Assembly: GCA_001604005.1 (NCBI GenBank)
Contig: LVAM01000010.1
Location: forward strand, 1 to 64,000
Direction of reading: 5' to 3'
DNA from: Clostridiales bacterium Firm_07
GTDB lineage: Bacteria; Bacillota; Clostridia; Oscillospirales; CAG-272
DNA: 64,000 nt
Numbering within the stretch: position 1 is the stretch's first letter; the number at the start of each line of letters is the position of its first letter. Below the pieces are notes generated by a model that saw only the letters and a list, made by a program, of their open reading frames with translations, was not told the origin of the DNA and ran no database searches. This document shows positions 53,389 to 61,538 of the stretch, piece by piece. The position numbers and the translations under genes are program-made.

Positions 53389-54171
53389 ATGGATCTCAAC
53401 ACAAAAATTCTGATAGCCGATGAAAGCGCCGCGGAGCGGCAAGCACTGCGGGAGGGTCTGACACGCGCGGGCTTTCGTCTGACCGATGAGGCGGAAAACG
53501 GTGAAGCGGCGCTGTTCAAACTGATGCACGAGCACTACGACGCGGTACTCTTAAATATGATGCTGACGCGCCTGGACGGGATCGGGGTACTGCGCGCCTG
53601 CCAAGCACACGACTTTTCGCCCCAGCGCGCACCGGTCTTTCTTGTGCTCTCTCCCGTGGCAAATCAAACGATGATCGCGGAGGCGATCGCGGCGGGTGCG
53701 GACTCCTTTTTGATGAAACCCTTTGATATGAACAGTTTGTGCGAGCACCTGCGCCGACTGCTGGAAGCGCGGGGAAAAGAGGAAACGGGCGCACAAGTGA
53801 CGTTGCCGAACGCCGCGCCGGATATGGAGACGCAGGTGACGAAGATCATTCATCAGATCGGCGTGCCGGCGCATATCAAGGGATATCAATATCTGCGCAC
53901 CGCCATTTTGCTGACCATTGAGGACGGCGACATCATCAACAGCGTGACAAAAGTGCTCTACCCCAGCGTCGCCAAAAAATATCAGACGACCACCAGCCGC
54001 GTGGAGCGCGCCATTCGCCACGCGATCGAAGTGGCGTGGGACAGGGGCGACGTCGACACGCTCAACTCTTATTTCGGCTATACGATACAAAATAACCGCG
54101 GAAAGCCGACAAACAGCGAGTTTATCGCGATGATCGCCGACAATTTGCGTCTCAAATACAAAATGTATTGA
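53389..54171 (+). CDS. spo0A: Sporulation transcription factor Spo0A, non-canonical receiver
   Basis: Effector domain [16 protein letters not shown]...[34 protein letters not shown]...[17 protein letters not shown]; receiver reads [14 protein letters not shown] (Asn at the usual phospho-Asp). Confidence 0.95.
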   Translation: MDLNTKILIADESAAERQALREGLTRAGFRLTDEAENGEAALFKLMHEHYDAVLLNMMLTRLDGIGVLRACQAHDFSPQRAPVFLVLSPVANQTMIAEAIAAGADSFLMKPFDMNSLCEHLRRLLEARGKEETGAQVTLPNAAPDMETQVTKIIHQIGVPAHIKGYQYLRTAILLTIEDGDIINSVTKVLYPSVAKKYQTTTSRVERAIRHAIEVAWDRGDVDTLNSYFGYTIQNNRGKPTNSEFIAMIADNLRLKYKMY

Positions 54172-54204
54172 AAAAAAGCCCGCCTTGCGGCGGGCTTTTT
54201 CAAT
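54172..54204. terminator. Terminator between convergent spo0A and lnt
   Basis: AAAAAAAGCCCGCCTTGCGGCGGGCTTTTTC. Confidence 0.85.
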
Positions 54205-55768
54205 CTCTTTCTCTTCGGCGGCATAGGAGCGTGTGCGCCGGCAGGGAGAGGAGAAAGATCAAAAAGAACGCGATCAGCCAGTTTCCGCACACCGTATACG
54301 GGGTTCGCGCGGTCGTGGGCGTGATCTCCCCCATCGACATTCCCTCCGTCAGGGCGGGGACGACGGAGCTGACGCTTCCGTCGGCGGCGATCACGGCGGA
54401 GATGCCGGTGTCCGCCGCGCGCACGATGGGACGACCGCTCTCCACGGCGCGAAGACGCGCTTGCGAAAGGTGCATCGTGGCGGCGGCGGAATCGAGAAAC
54501 CACGAATCGTTGGTGGGGAGTACGAAAAACTCCGCACCGTCCCGCGCGGAATCGCGCGTCAAGCTCTCGTAGATCGAGTCAAAGCAAATGAGCGTGCCCA
54601 TTTTCCCCGCAGGCGTTTCGATGACGGCACTGCTCTCTCCCGCCACAAGGTCGTCGTCAAGCATGCCGACGTCGGCAAGCGGCGGGATCAGCGTTTCCAC
54701 CAAACCGCGAAGCGGCACGTATTCTCCGAAAGGTACAAGATGGCGCTTGCGATAGACGGTTTCGGACACCGTGCCGTCCGGAAAGACCGCGAAAACGGCG
54801 TTTGCCTGCGCCTCGCCCGTGTCCTCAAACGCGCCGCACACCACCGTCACGCGGTAGGTGACGGCAAGCCGGACGATATATTTGCCGAGCGGGGTTTCGG
54901 CGCTGAAATTTTCGGGGATAAAGGTTTCGGGAAAAACCACCATGTCGGCGCCCCACACCGCCGCTTCGGCGGTATAGCGCTCATAAATTTCAAGGCTTTT
55001 TGCGCGGCTGTCGGACTCCCATTTGCGAGAAGAGCCGAGATTGCCCTGCACGGCGGCGACTTTGACGCTCTCTTTCCCTTTCGGCTGTGCCGCCGCATAT
55101 CCGATGCCGCCGAGGGCGACGTTCAGAAGAAAAATCGAAAGCGCGCACACCGCCGCAATCTTCACGCGGTCAAGATGCAACACGGCAAACGCGACGTATC
55201 CCCCCACACATAGCACGGAAAAGGTGATCAGATACGAGCCCGCGATCGCCGCGCCGTTGAGGAGCACGCCGCACGCGCTCTGCCCGAGCGAGAGCCGCCC
55301 CCACGGAACGCCCGCGAAAGTCAGCGTCTGCAACCACTCGAAAACCGCATAAAGGGCGGCAAAAACCGCGGGGGTAAGAAGCGGAACGCGCCGCACGAGG
55401 CGCGTTGTCGACAAGAGGTGAAAAAGCGGAAAGACGAACGCCGCCACCACCGCTTGCAGGAGCGAGAGCCCCAACCAAAAAAAGATGACGAGAAAAAGAG
55501 CCGTACTCTTCTCCACTCCCGCAAAATCCATCGGATAAAGCGCGAAAAACCAATGAAAAACCACCAGATAAAAGGTATAGAAAAAGAGAAATCCATAGGC
55601 ATAATACCGTCCGAAAACGCGCTTTTCGGGCGGTTTTTTACCGAAAAGAAAGAGGAGCGCCGGAAAGGCGGCGATCCATTCGAGAAAGCCGATCTTCGGG
55701 AAAATGAGGGTAAGGGCAAGCAGTGCCGCCCCGCACGGCAACAGCAAAAACGCCATTCTTTTTTGCAC
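54200..55768 (-). CDS. lnt: Apolipoprotein N-acyltransferase
   Basis: MVVFPETFIPENF (Glu), YRKRHLVPFGEYVPLRG (Lys), GTLICFDSIYESL (Cys); multi-TM N-terminus. Confidence 0.9.
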   Translation of the reverse strand: MQKRMAFLLLPCGAALLALTLIFPKIGFLEWIAAFPALLFLFGKKPPEKRVFGRYYAYGFLFFYTFYLVVFHWFFALYPMDFAGVEKSTALFLVIFFWLGLSLLQAVVAAFVFPLFHLLSTTRLVRRVPLLTPAVFAALYAVFEWLQTLTFAGVPWGRLSLGQSACGVLLNGAAIAGSYLITFSVLCVGGYVAFAVLHLDRVKIAAVCALSIFLLNVALGGIGYAAAQPKGKESVKVAAVQGNLGSSRKWESDSRAKSLEIYERYTAEAAVWGADMVVFPETFIPENFSAETPLGKYIVRLAVTYRVTVVCGAFEDTGEAQANAVFAVFPDGTVSETVYRKRHLVPFGEYVPLRGLVETLIPPLADVGMLDDDLVAGESSAVIETPAGKMGTLICFDSIYESLTRDSARDGAEFFVLPTNDSWFLDSAAATMHLSQARLRAVESGRPIVRAADTGISAVIAADGSVSSVVPALTEGMSMGEITPTTARTPYTVCGNWLIAFFLIFLLSLPAHTLLCRRRERD

Positions 55769-55783
55769 GGCGGCACCTCCTTT

Positions 55784-56743
55784 TCACATAAAATCTTTCA
55801 AAAACCACACCGTATCGGGGGATATGGCAAACTCTCTGCCCCGCAAATATCCGAGCGTGCCCGCGTCGTCCGCAAAATCAAAGCGGAGCCGCACCGCGTA
55901 AAGCGCCTGATGTTTGTACCCGCGCGCGCGGTCTTTTTTGTTTTCGCCGTATTTGCCGTCGCCGAGAAGCGGGTGCCCGACGTGCGCGAGATGCGCGCGG
56001 ATCTGATGCGTTCTGCCCGTTACAAGTTCCACTTCAAGCAGCGAGTTTCCGCCCCGCTCGGCAAGTACGCGATAGCGCGTGACGATCTCTTTGGCGCCGT
56101 TTTTCGGGCGGTCGAAGATCGAGACCATTTTGGCGGTGCTGTCTTTTTGAAGATAGGCGTGCAGTTCGTCGGCGCGGCGCGGCATTTTGCCCGACACCGC
56201 GCAATAATAAAACTTGGCGATCTCGTTGTTGCGAATGCGCTCGTTCATCTCGCGGAGCGCCGCCGCGTTCTTGGCGGCGATCACGATGCCGCCCGTGTTG
56301 CGGTCGATGCGGTTGCAAAGCGCGGGGGCAAAGGAGTTCTCCGCGTCGGGGTCATACTCGTTTTTCTGATACAGGTACGCTTGTATATGCAAAATGAGCG
56401 TATTTTCGCCGCCCTCGTCGCCCTCGTGCACCAAAACCCCCGCGGGCTTGTGCAAAAGCATTACGTTGTCGTCTTCGTATACGATCGACAAACGGGGGCG
56501 TATATTGCGGAGCGTTTCCGCCTCGCCCGTGGGCGGGGCGAAAAACTCGTCGCGGATAAAGAGCGTGATCTCGTCGCCCCGAGAAAGCATTTGATTCTCT
56601 TTGGCGCGCGCGCCGTTCACCTTGATCTTTTTGGTGCGAATATCTTTGTAAAGGAGCGATTTCGGCAGTCCTTTCACGCTTTTCGTGAGAAACTTGTCCA
56701 GTCGCTGTCCCGCGTCGTTTTCGCCCACGATCAGTTTTCGCAT
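55784..56743 (-). CDS. RluA-family pseudouridine synthase
   Basis: GQRLDKFLTKSVKGLPKSLLYKDIRTKKIKVNG; NRIDRNTGGIVIAAKN; TGRTHQIRAHLAHVGHPLLGDGKYG. Confidence 0.95.
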   Translation of the reverse strand: MRKLIVGENDAGQRLDKFLTKSVKGLPKSLLYKDIRTKKIKVNGARAKENQMLSRGDEITLFIRDEFFAPPTGEAETLRNIRPRLSIVYEDDNVMLLHKPAGVLVHEGDEGGENTLILHIQAYLYQKNEYDPDAENSFAPALCNRIDRNTGGIVIAAKNAAALREMNERIRNNEIAKFYYCAVSGKMPRRADELHAYLQKDSTAKMVSIFDRPKNGAKEIVTRYRVLAERGGNSLLEVELVTGRTHQIRAHLAHVGHPLLGDGKYGENKKDRARGYKHQALYAVRLRFDFADDAGTLGYLRGREFAISPDTVWFLKDFM

Positions 56744-56883
56744 CGCGCTCACCCCCCGTCTGCGCTTATTATACTCCATCGCGCCGCGTTTTGCAAGCCC
56801 GCGGCGGGCATTTTTTCACTTTGCGGTTGACCGCGCGCGGAAAGCGTGCTACAATAGAGAAAAGTGCCGAAAAAGGAGTCCTT

Positions 56884-58206
56884 ATGTCAGAAAAACACCC
56901 CACCGTTGCCATTTGCACGCTCGGCTGTAAAGTCAATCAATATGAAAGCGAAGCGATCGGAGAGACCTTTCTGCAATGCGGTTTTCGCGTTGTCAAAGAG
57001 GAAGAAAAGCCCGATCTTTTCGTCGTCAACACCTGCACGGTAACGGCGGAAGCCGACCGCAAGGGGGGGCAACTGGTGCGCAAACTGCACGCGGAAAACC
57101 CCGCCGCGCCGATCTTGCTGACGGGCTGTATGGCACAGCGCGATCCCGCGCGCGCCGCCGCTTTGCCGGGCGTCTCTTTTGTGTGCGGAAACGCCGACAA
57201 ACTCTCGGTGGTCGCGGCGGCGCAAAAACTCCTCAAAGAGAGAGAAACGGCGCCGACGGTTGCGGTGACGCCGCTTGACGGCGCGCCCTTCGAGCCGATG
57301 CGCATCACGCGCTTTGATCGCACGCGCGCCTACGTAAAGATCGAGGACGGGTGCGAAAATCGCTGTACCTATTGCGCGATCCCCGCCGCGCGCGGTCCGG
57401 TGCGCTCCAAACCGCTTTTCGACGTACTATCGGAAGTAGAAGGGCTTACCCGCGGGGGGTGCCGCGAGGTGGTGCTGACCGGCATTGAGACCGCCGCGTG
57501 GGGGCGGGATCTCGGCAACGCGGGGCTGATCGACCTGCTGGAAGCGGTAGACGGGATCAAGGGGATCGGCAGAGTGCGGCTCAGCTCTCTGGACCCCGCG
57601 ATGGTGACCGAAGATTTTGCCCGCCGCGCCGCGCGTCTCTCTTCTCTCACGCCGCATTTTCACCTGTCGGTGCAGAGCGGCTCCTCGCGTACGCTTGCCG
57701 CGATGAAACGCAAATATAACCGCGAAATGGCGCTTTCCGCCGTGGCGGTGCTGAAAAAACACATTCCGCGCGTGGAATTGACCGCCGATTTTATCGTCGG
57801 TTTTCCGGGCGAGAGCGAAGCGGATTTTGCGGAAACGATGTCCTTTGCGCGTGCGGCGGAGTTTCTCTCCATGCACGTTTTCGCTTATTCCAAACGAGCG
57901 GGGACGCCCGCCGCCGCGATGCCGGATCAGATCCCGAGCGCCGTGAAAAAGCAACGCTCCGCGGCGCTGATCGCTCTCGGTCACACGCTCCGCGACGCGC
58001 GGCTTGCCGCCGCGATAGAGAAAGAGCCAATGTGCGAGGTGCTTTTTGAAACTTACGAAAACGGCTTTGCCGTCGGGCACACCGACTCCTTTTTCGAGGT
58101 CGCCGCGCCATCGCCCGCGCCGCTCCACGGCGCGCTCGCGCGCGTGCGACTGTTCTCCGCGAAAAACGGCCGCCTTTACGGCGAGATCGAAACAAAAAAG
58201 ACCTGA
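56884..58206 (+). CDS. mtaB: tRNA t6A37 methylthiotransferase MtaB (radical SAM)
   Basis: TLGCKVNQYESEAIGE; VKIEDGCENRCTYCAIPAARG (CxxxCxxC). Confidence 0.97.
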   Translation: MSEKHPTVAICTLGCKVNQYESEAIGETFLQCGFRVVKEEEKPDLFVVNTCTVTAEADRKGGQLVRKLHAENPAAPILLTGCMAQRDPARAAALPGVSFVCGNADKLSVVAAAQKLLKERETAPTVAVTPLDGAPFEPMRITRFDRTRAYVKIEDGCENRCTYCAIPAARGPVRSKPLFDVLSEVEGLTRGGCREVVLTGIETAAWGRDLGNAGLIDLLEAVDGIKGIGRVRLSSLDPAMVTEDFARRAARLSSLTPHFHLSVQSGSSRTLAAMKRKYNREMALSAVAVLKKHIPRVELTADFIVGFPGESEADFAETMSFARAAEFLSMHVFAYSKRAGTPAAAMPDQIPSAVKKQRSAALIALGHTLRDARLAAAIEKEPMCEVLFETYENGFAVGHTDSFFEVAAPSPAPLHGALARVRLFSAKNGRLYGEIETKKT

Positions 58207-58223
58207 TTTTCAGGTCTTTTTTG
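58194..58223. terminator. Bidirectional terminator
   Basis: AAAAAAGACCTG-atttt-CAGGTCTTTTTTG. Confidence 0.9.
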
Positions 58224-58240
58224 TTTGGTATTTTCGCGAT

Positions 58241-61063
58241 TTATTGGCGATACCAATAATAGTTGTAATAAGTCGATCTCAAATTGGTCGCGTTGGTCGC
58301 GGGATCTGTGACGTCCATATCCATACCGCTTGTGGCATTTTCCGTTTGCGTTCTATACCACCCCGTCGTGTTAGCAAAAGTGACGCTCGTGAGATTGCTG
58401 CAATTGTAGAACGTAGAACTGCCGATACTCGTCACGCTCGCGGGGATCGTGATGCTCGTGAGATTGCTGCAACTGGAGAACGCATCCCAGCCGATGCTCG
58501 TCACGCCTGCGGGGATCGTGATGCTCGTGAGGTTACTGCAACCTGAGAACGCAGAACTATGGATAAACTTTGTACCTGCGTGTATATTGCAAGAAGTGAT
58601 ATCTTTACTTGTTGCTTTTACCAATACTACATACGGATTTGTTGCGTTGCCTAAATACTTGGCGTTGTCATAGGTGTTATACGTTAAATTGTCGCAACCG
58701 TAGAACGCATAATTGCCGATGCTTGTCACACCCGCGGGGATTGTGATGCTCGTGAGATTGCTGCAACCGTAGAACGCCTCATAGCCGATGCGCGTCACGC
58801 TCGCGGGGATTGTGATGCTTGTGAGATTGTTGCAACCATAGAACGCAGAATTGCCGATGCTCGTCAGTTGGCTGTTCTCCGCAAAGGTGACGCTCTGCAA
58901 AGCCATAGATGTGTTATAGTAGGCATAATTATCACGATTCGCAAACGCATGCTTGCCGATGCTCGTCACGCTCGCGGGGATCGTGATGCTTGCGAGATTG
59001 CTGCAATTGTAGAACGCACAATCGCCGATGCTCGTCAGTTGGCTGTTCTCTGCAAAGGTGACGCTTTGTAAAGCCATTGATCTATAATCACCTGTAAACG
59101 CAGAATTGCCGATGCTCGTCACGCTCGCGGGGATCGTGATGCTCGTGAGATTGCTGCAACAGTAGAACGCCCTCTCGCCTATACTCGTCACACTCGCGGG
59201 GATCGTGATGCTCGTGAGATTGCTGCAACCGTTGAACGCAGAATAGCCGATGCTCTCACCGCTTGTTAAGATTACGGTTTGCAGACTACCTTTGGGAATA
59301 CACGATATAGCAATCGTGGGCATCGTTGCCGTTTGAATATTCGTGCAACCAACGAACGCATCATTGCCGATGCTCGTCACGCGCGCGGGGATCGTGATGC
59401 TCGTGAGTTTGCTACAGGAGGAGAACGCGAAACTATGGATAAACTTTGTGTCTGCGTGTATATTGCAAGAAGTGATATCTGTACTTGTTGCTTTTACCAA
59501 TACTACATACGGATTTGTTGCGTTGCCTAAATACTTGGCGTTGTCATAGGTGTTATACGTTAAATTGTCGCAACCGTAGAATGCATTATAGCCGATGCTC
59601 GTCACCCCCTCCGGGATCGTGATGCGTGTGAGGTTGCTGCAACCGGAGAACGCATAATTACCGATGCTCTTCAGTTGGCTGTTCTCTGCAAAGGTGATGT
59701 TTGTGAGGTTTTGGCAATTTTGGAAAGCCTGGTTGCCGATGCTCGTCACGCTTTCGGGAATATCCACTTTGCGCACTTTGCTTCCTTCAAAGGCGCGCTC
59801 GCCGATAGAGGTCACGGCTTTGCCCTTATAGGTGGCGGGAATTGCCACTTCTACAAGATCCGCGGAAACCGCCACCACGTAAGTTCCGTCGCCTTTTTCA
59901 GCAAAACCAAGCCCCGCCGTGACGATCTCGTCGGAAAGTGCCGCGATTGCTGCTTGCAGTGTGGCAAGTTGCTTTTCAAGCGAGAAGTTTTGTGCTTCTA
60001 ACGCCGCGATTTTTGTTTCGTACTCGGTGCGGAGCATATTCAGCGCGGCGGTGTTTGCCGTGTCTGCCGCAACGAGTTCCGCTACCTTTGCATTATAAGC
60101 ATTCGTCAATGCCGTCAGCGCCGCCGCGTTGTCTGCGTCGGCTTTCTCCAACGCCGTCTTTGCGGCTTCATACTCTGCGCGGAGCGTATTCAAAGCGGTG
60201 GTATTGTCGGCATCCGCTTGTTCCAATTCTGCTTTCGCCGCTTCGTACTCGGCGCGGAGCGTATTCAAAGCGGTGGTATTGTCGGCATCCGCTTTCTCCA
60301 ACGCCGTCTTCGCCGCTTCGTACTCTGCACGGAGCGTATTCAAAGCGGTGGTATTGTCGGCATCCGCTTTCTCCAACGCCGTTTTTGCGGCTTCATACTC
60401 TGCGCGGAGCGTATTCAAAGCGGTGGTATTGTCGGCATCCGCTTGTTCCAATTCTGCTTTCGCCGCTTCATACTCGGCACGGAGCGTGTTCAGAGCAGTC
60501 GCGTTTGCCGTGTCTGCCGCAACAAGTTCCGCTACCTTTGCATTATAAGCATTCGTCAATGCGGTCAGCGCCGCCGCGTTGTCCGCGTCGGCTTTTTCCA
60601 ATGCCGCTTTCGCTGTTTCATACTCGGTGCGGAGCGTATTCAAAGCGGTGGTATTGTCGGCATCCGCTTTCTCCAACGCCGTCTTTGCGGCTTCATACTC
60701 TGCACGGAGCGTGTTGAGTGCCTCTTGATTGTCGGCATCCGCCGCCAAGAGTTCCGCCGCTTTGGCGGTATATTCTTCCGTCAGCGCGGCAAGGTCGCCG
60801 TTTGTACTCTCATCCGCCGCTTGCAGCGTTTCCACATCTGTTTGATGCGTTTCATCTTGTTCGCCGTCTTTGGCTTGCAGGGCTTTGATGGTTTCCTGTG
60901 CTTCCGCGAGCGCCTTTTGCGTGTCAGAAAGCGCGGTTTTCAATTCTTCCAAGTCTGTTCCCTGCGTCGCCACCGTGTCGCTCAGTTCACAGCCCACCAG
61001 CGAAAACAGCAAAACCGCCGCGAGTACGGCGAGCAAAACTTTTTGATGTGTTTTTCTTTTCAT
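58241..61063 (-). CDS. Lipoprotein with repetitive coiled-coil stalk and C-terminal BspA-like LRR_5 domain
   Basis: MKRKTHQKVLLAVLAAVLLFSLVGC lipobox; 25-aa repeats ADADNTTALNTLRAEYEAAKTALEK; 23-aa repeats ITIPASVTSIGNSAFYGCNNLTS. Confidence 0.9.
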   Translation of the reverse strand: MKRKTHQKVLLAVLAAVLLFSLVGCELSDTVATQGTDLEELKTALSDTQKALAEAQETIKALQAKDGEQDETHQTDVETLQAADESTNGDLAALTEEYTAKAAELLAADADNQEALNTLRAEYEAAKTALEKADADNTTALNTLRTEYETAKAALEKADADNAAALTALTNAYNAKVAELVAADTANATALNTLRAEYEAAKAELEQADADNTTALNTLRAEYEAAKTALEKADADNTTALNTLRAEYEAAKTALEKADADNTTALNTLRAEYEAAKAELEQADADNTTALNTLRAEYEAAKTALEKADADNAAALTALTNAYNAKVAELVAADTANTAALNMLRTEYETKIAALEAQNFSLEKQLATLQAAIAALSDEIVTAGLGFAEKGDGTYVVAVSADLVEVAIPATYKGKAVTSIGERAFEGSKVRKVDIPESVTSIGNQAFQNCQNLTNITFAENSQLKSIGNYAFSGCSNLTRITIPEGVTSIGYNAFYGCDNLTYNTYDNAKYLGNATNPYVVLVKATSTDITSCNIHADTKFIHSFAFSSCSKLTSITIPARVTSIGNDAFVGCTNIQTATMPTIAISCIPKGSLQTVILTSGESIGYSAFNGCSNLTSITIPASVTSIGERAFYCCSNLTSITIPASVTSIGNSAFTGDYRSMALQSVTFAENSQLTSIGDCAFYNCSNLASITIPASVTSIGKHAFANRDNYAYYNTSMALQSVTFAENSQLTSIGNSAFYGCNNLTSITIPASVTRIGYEAFYGCSNLTSITIPAGVTSIGNYAFYGCDNLTYNTYDNAKYLGNATNPYVVLVKATSKDITSCNIHAGTKFIHSSAFSGCSNLTSITIPAGVTSIGWDAFSSCSNLTSITIPASVTSIGSSTFYNCSNLTSVTFANTTGWYRTQTENATSGMDMDVTDPATNATNLRSTYYNYYWYRQ
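58250..59800 (-). repeat. LRR-encoding ~69-bp repeats
   Basis: Recurrent gatgctcgtcacgctcgcggggatcgtgatgctcgtgagattgctgcaaccgtagaacgc. Confidence 0.85.
60000..60760 (-). repeat. 75-bp in-frame tandem repeat array (coiled-coil stalk)
   Basis: gtattcaaagcggtggtattgtcggcatccgct at 60186, 60261, 60336, 60411 and 60636, diverged units between. Confidence 0.95.
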
Positions 61064-61082
61064 CGTCTTTCCCCTTATTGTA

Positions 61083-61106
61083 TTTTGCACTTATATAGGT
61101 GCAAAA
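61083..61106. promoter_or_regulatory. Candidate operator 1 of divergent XRE regulator
   Basis: TTTTGCAC-TTATATAG-GTGCAAAA, near-perfect 24-bp palindrome just downstream of the minus -10. Confidence 0.7.
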
Positions 61107-61108
61107 TA

Positions 61109-61137
61109 AGGATAGCATAGCATTACAATAAAGTCAA
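61109..61137 (-). promoter_or_regulatory. Promoter of LRR lipoprotein gene
   Basis: Minus strand TTGACT-N17-TATCCT. Confidence 0.7.
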
Positions 61138-61140
61138 GAG

Positions 61141-61164
61141 GTTTGCGCTTAAATCAGTGCAAAA
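61141..61164. promoter_or_regulatory. Candidate operator 2 of divergent XRE regulator
   Basis: GTTTGCGC-TTAAATCA-GTGCAAAA, same architecture as operator 1, centre 58 bp away. Confidence 0.65.
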
Positions 61165-61195
61165 ATTCGGTAATGCGAAAGGAGGAAAAGCAAAA

Positions 61196-61426
61196 ATGAA
61201 CGCCCTTATTGAGAAGCGGATCGGACAAAATATACGCGATCTGCGCGAAAAAGCGGGGCTGACGCAGGAACTTTTGGCTGTCAAATTGCAGCTTCGCGGC
61301 TGTGACATTACGCGCAGTGCCATCGCCAAGATCGAGGTGGGGCAACGCCATCTTTATCCCGATGAAATATTGCTTTTAAAAGAGATATTACGCGTCACAT
61401 TTGACGACATTTTCGCCACACGCTGA
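61196..61426 (+). CDS. XRE-family helix-turn-helix regulator
   Basis: MNALIEKRIGQNIRDLREKAGLTQELLAVKLQLRGCDITRSAIAKIEVGQRHLYPDEILLLKEIL; SD aaaggagg. Confidence 0.9.
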   Translation: MNALIEKRIGQNIRDLREKAGLTQELLAVKLQLRGCDITRSAIAKIEVGQRHLYPDEILLLKEILRVTFDDIFATR

Positions 61427-61448
61427 ACTTTGCCGCAATAGAAAAAAC

Positions 61449-61490
61449 ACCGAAAATTCGCGCGAATTTTCAGCGTTTTATTTTTTTATC
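61449..61490 (+). terminator. Terminator after XRE gene
   Basis: GAAAATTCGCGCGAATTTTC then gcgttttatttttttatc. Confidence 0.6.
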
Positions 61491-61520
61491 AAAAATCCGA
61501 CCGCCCGTGGGCGGTCGGAT
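61491..61520 (-). terminator. Terminator of downstream-edge surface protein gene
   Basis: ATCCGACCGCCC-gt-GGGCGGTCGGAT followed on minus strand by TTTTTGATAAAAAAATAAAA. Confidence 0.8.
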
Positions 61521-61538
61521 CCGTTTCGGTGCCGTACG

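Noticed and set aside
60000-60760. Considered a CRISPR-like array because of regular repeats
   Set aside because: No unique spacers; 75-bp direct tandem units in frame within a CDS.
60129-61120. Repetitive plus-strand ORFs (139-300 aa) opposite the coiled-coil stalk
   Set aside because: Open only because the 75-bp repeats lack stops in several frames; the minus frame has lipobox and LRRs.
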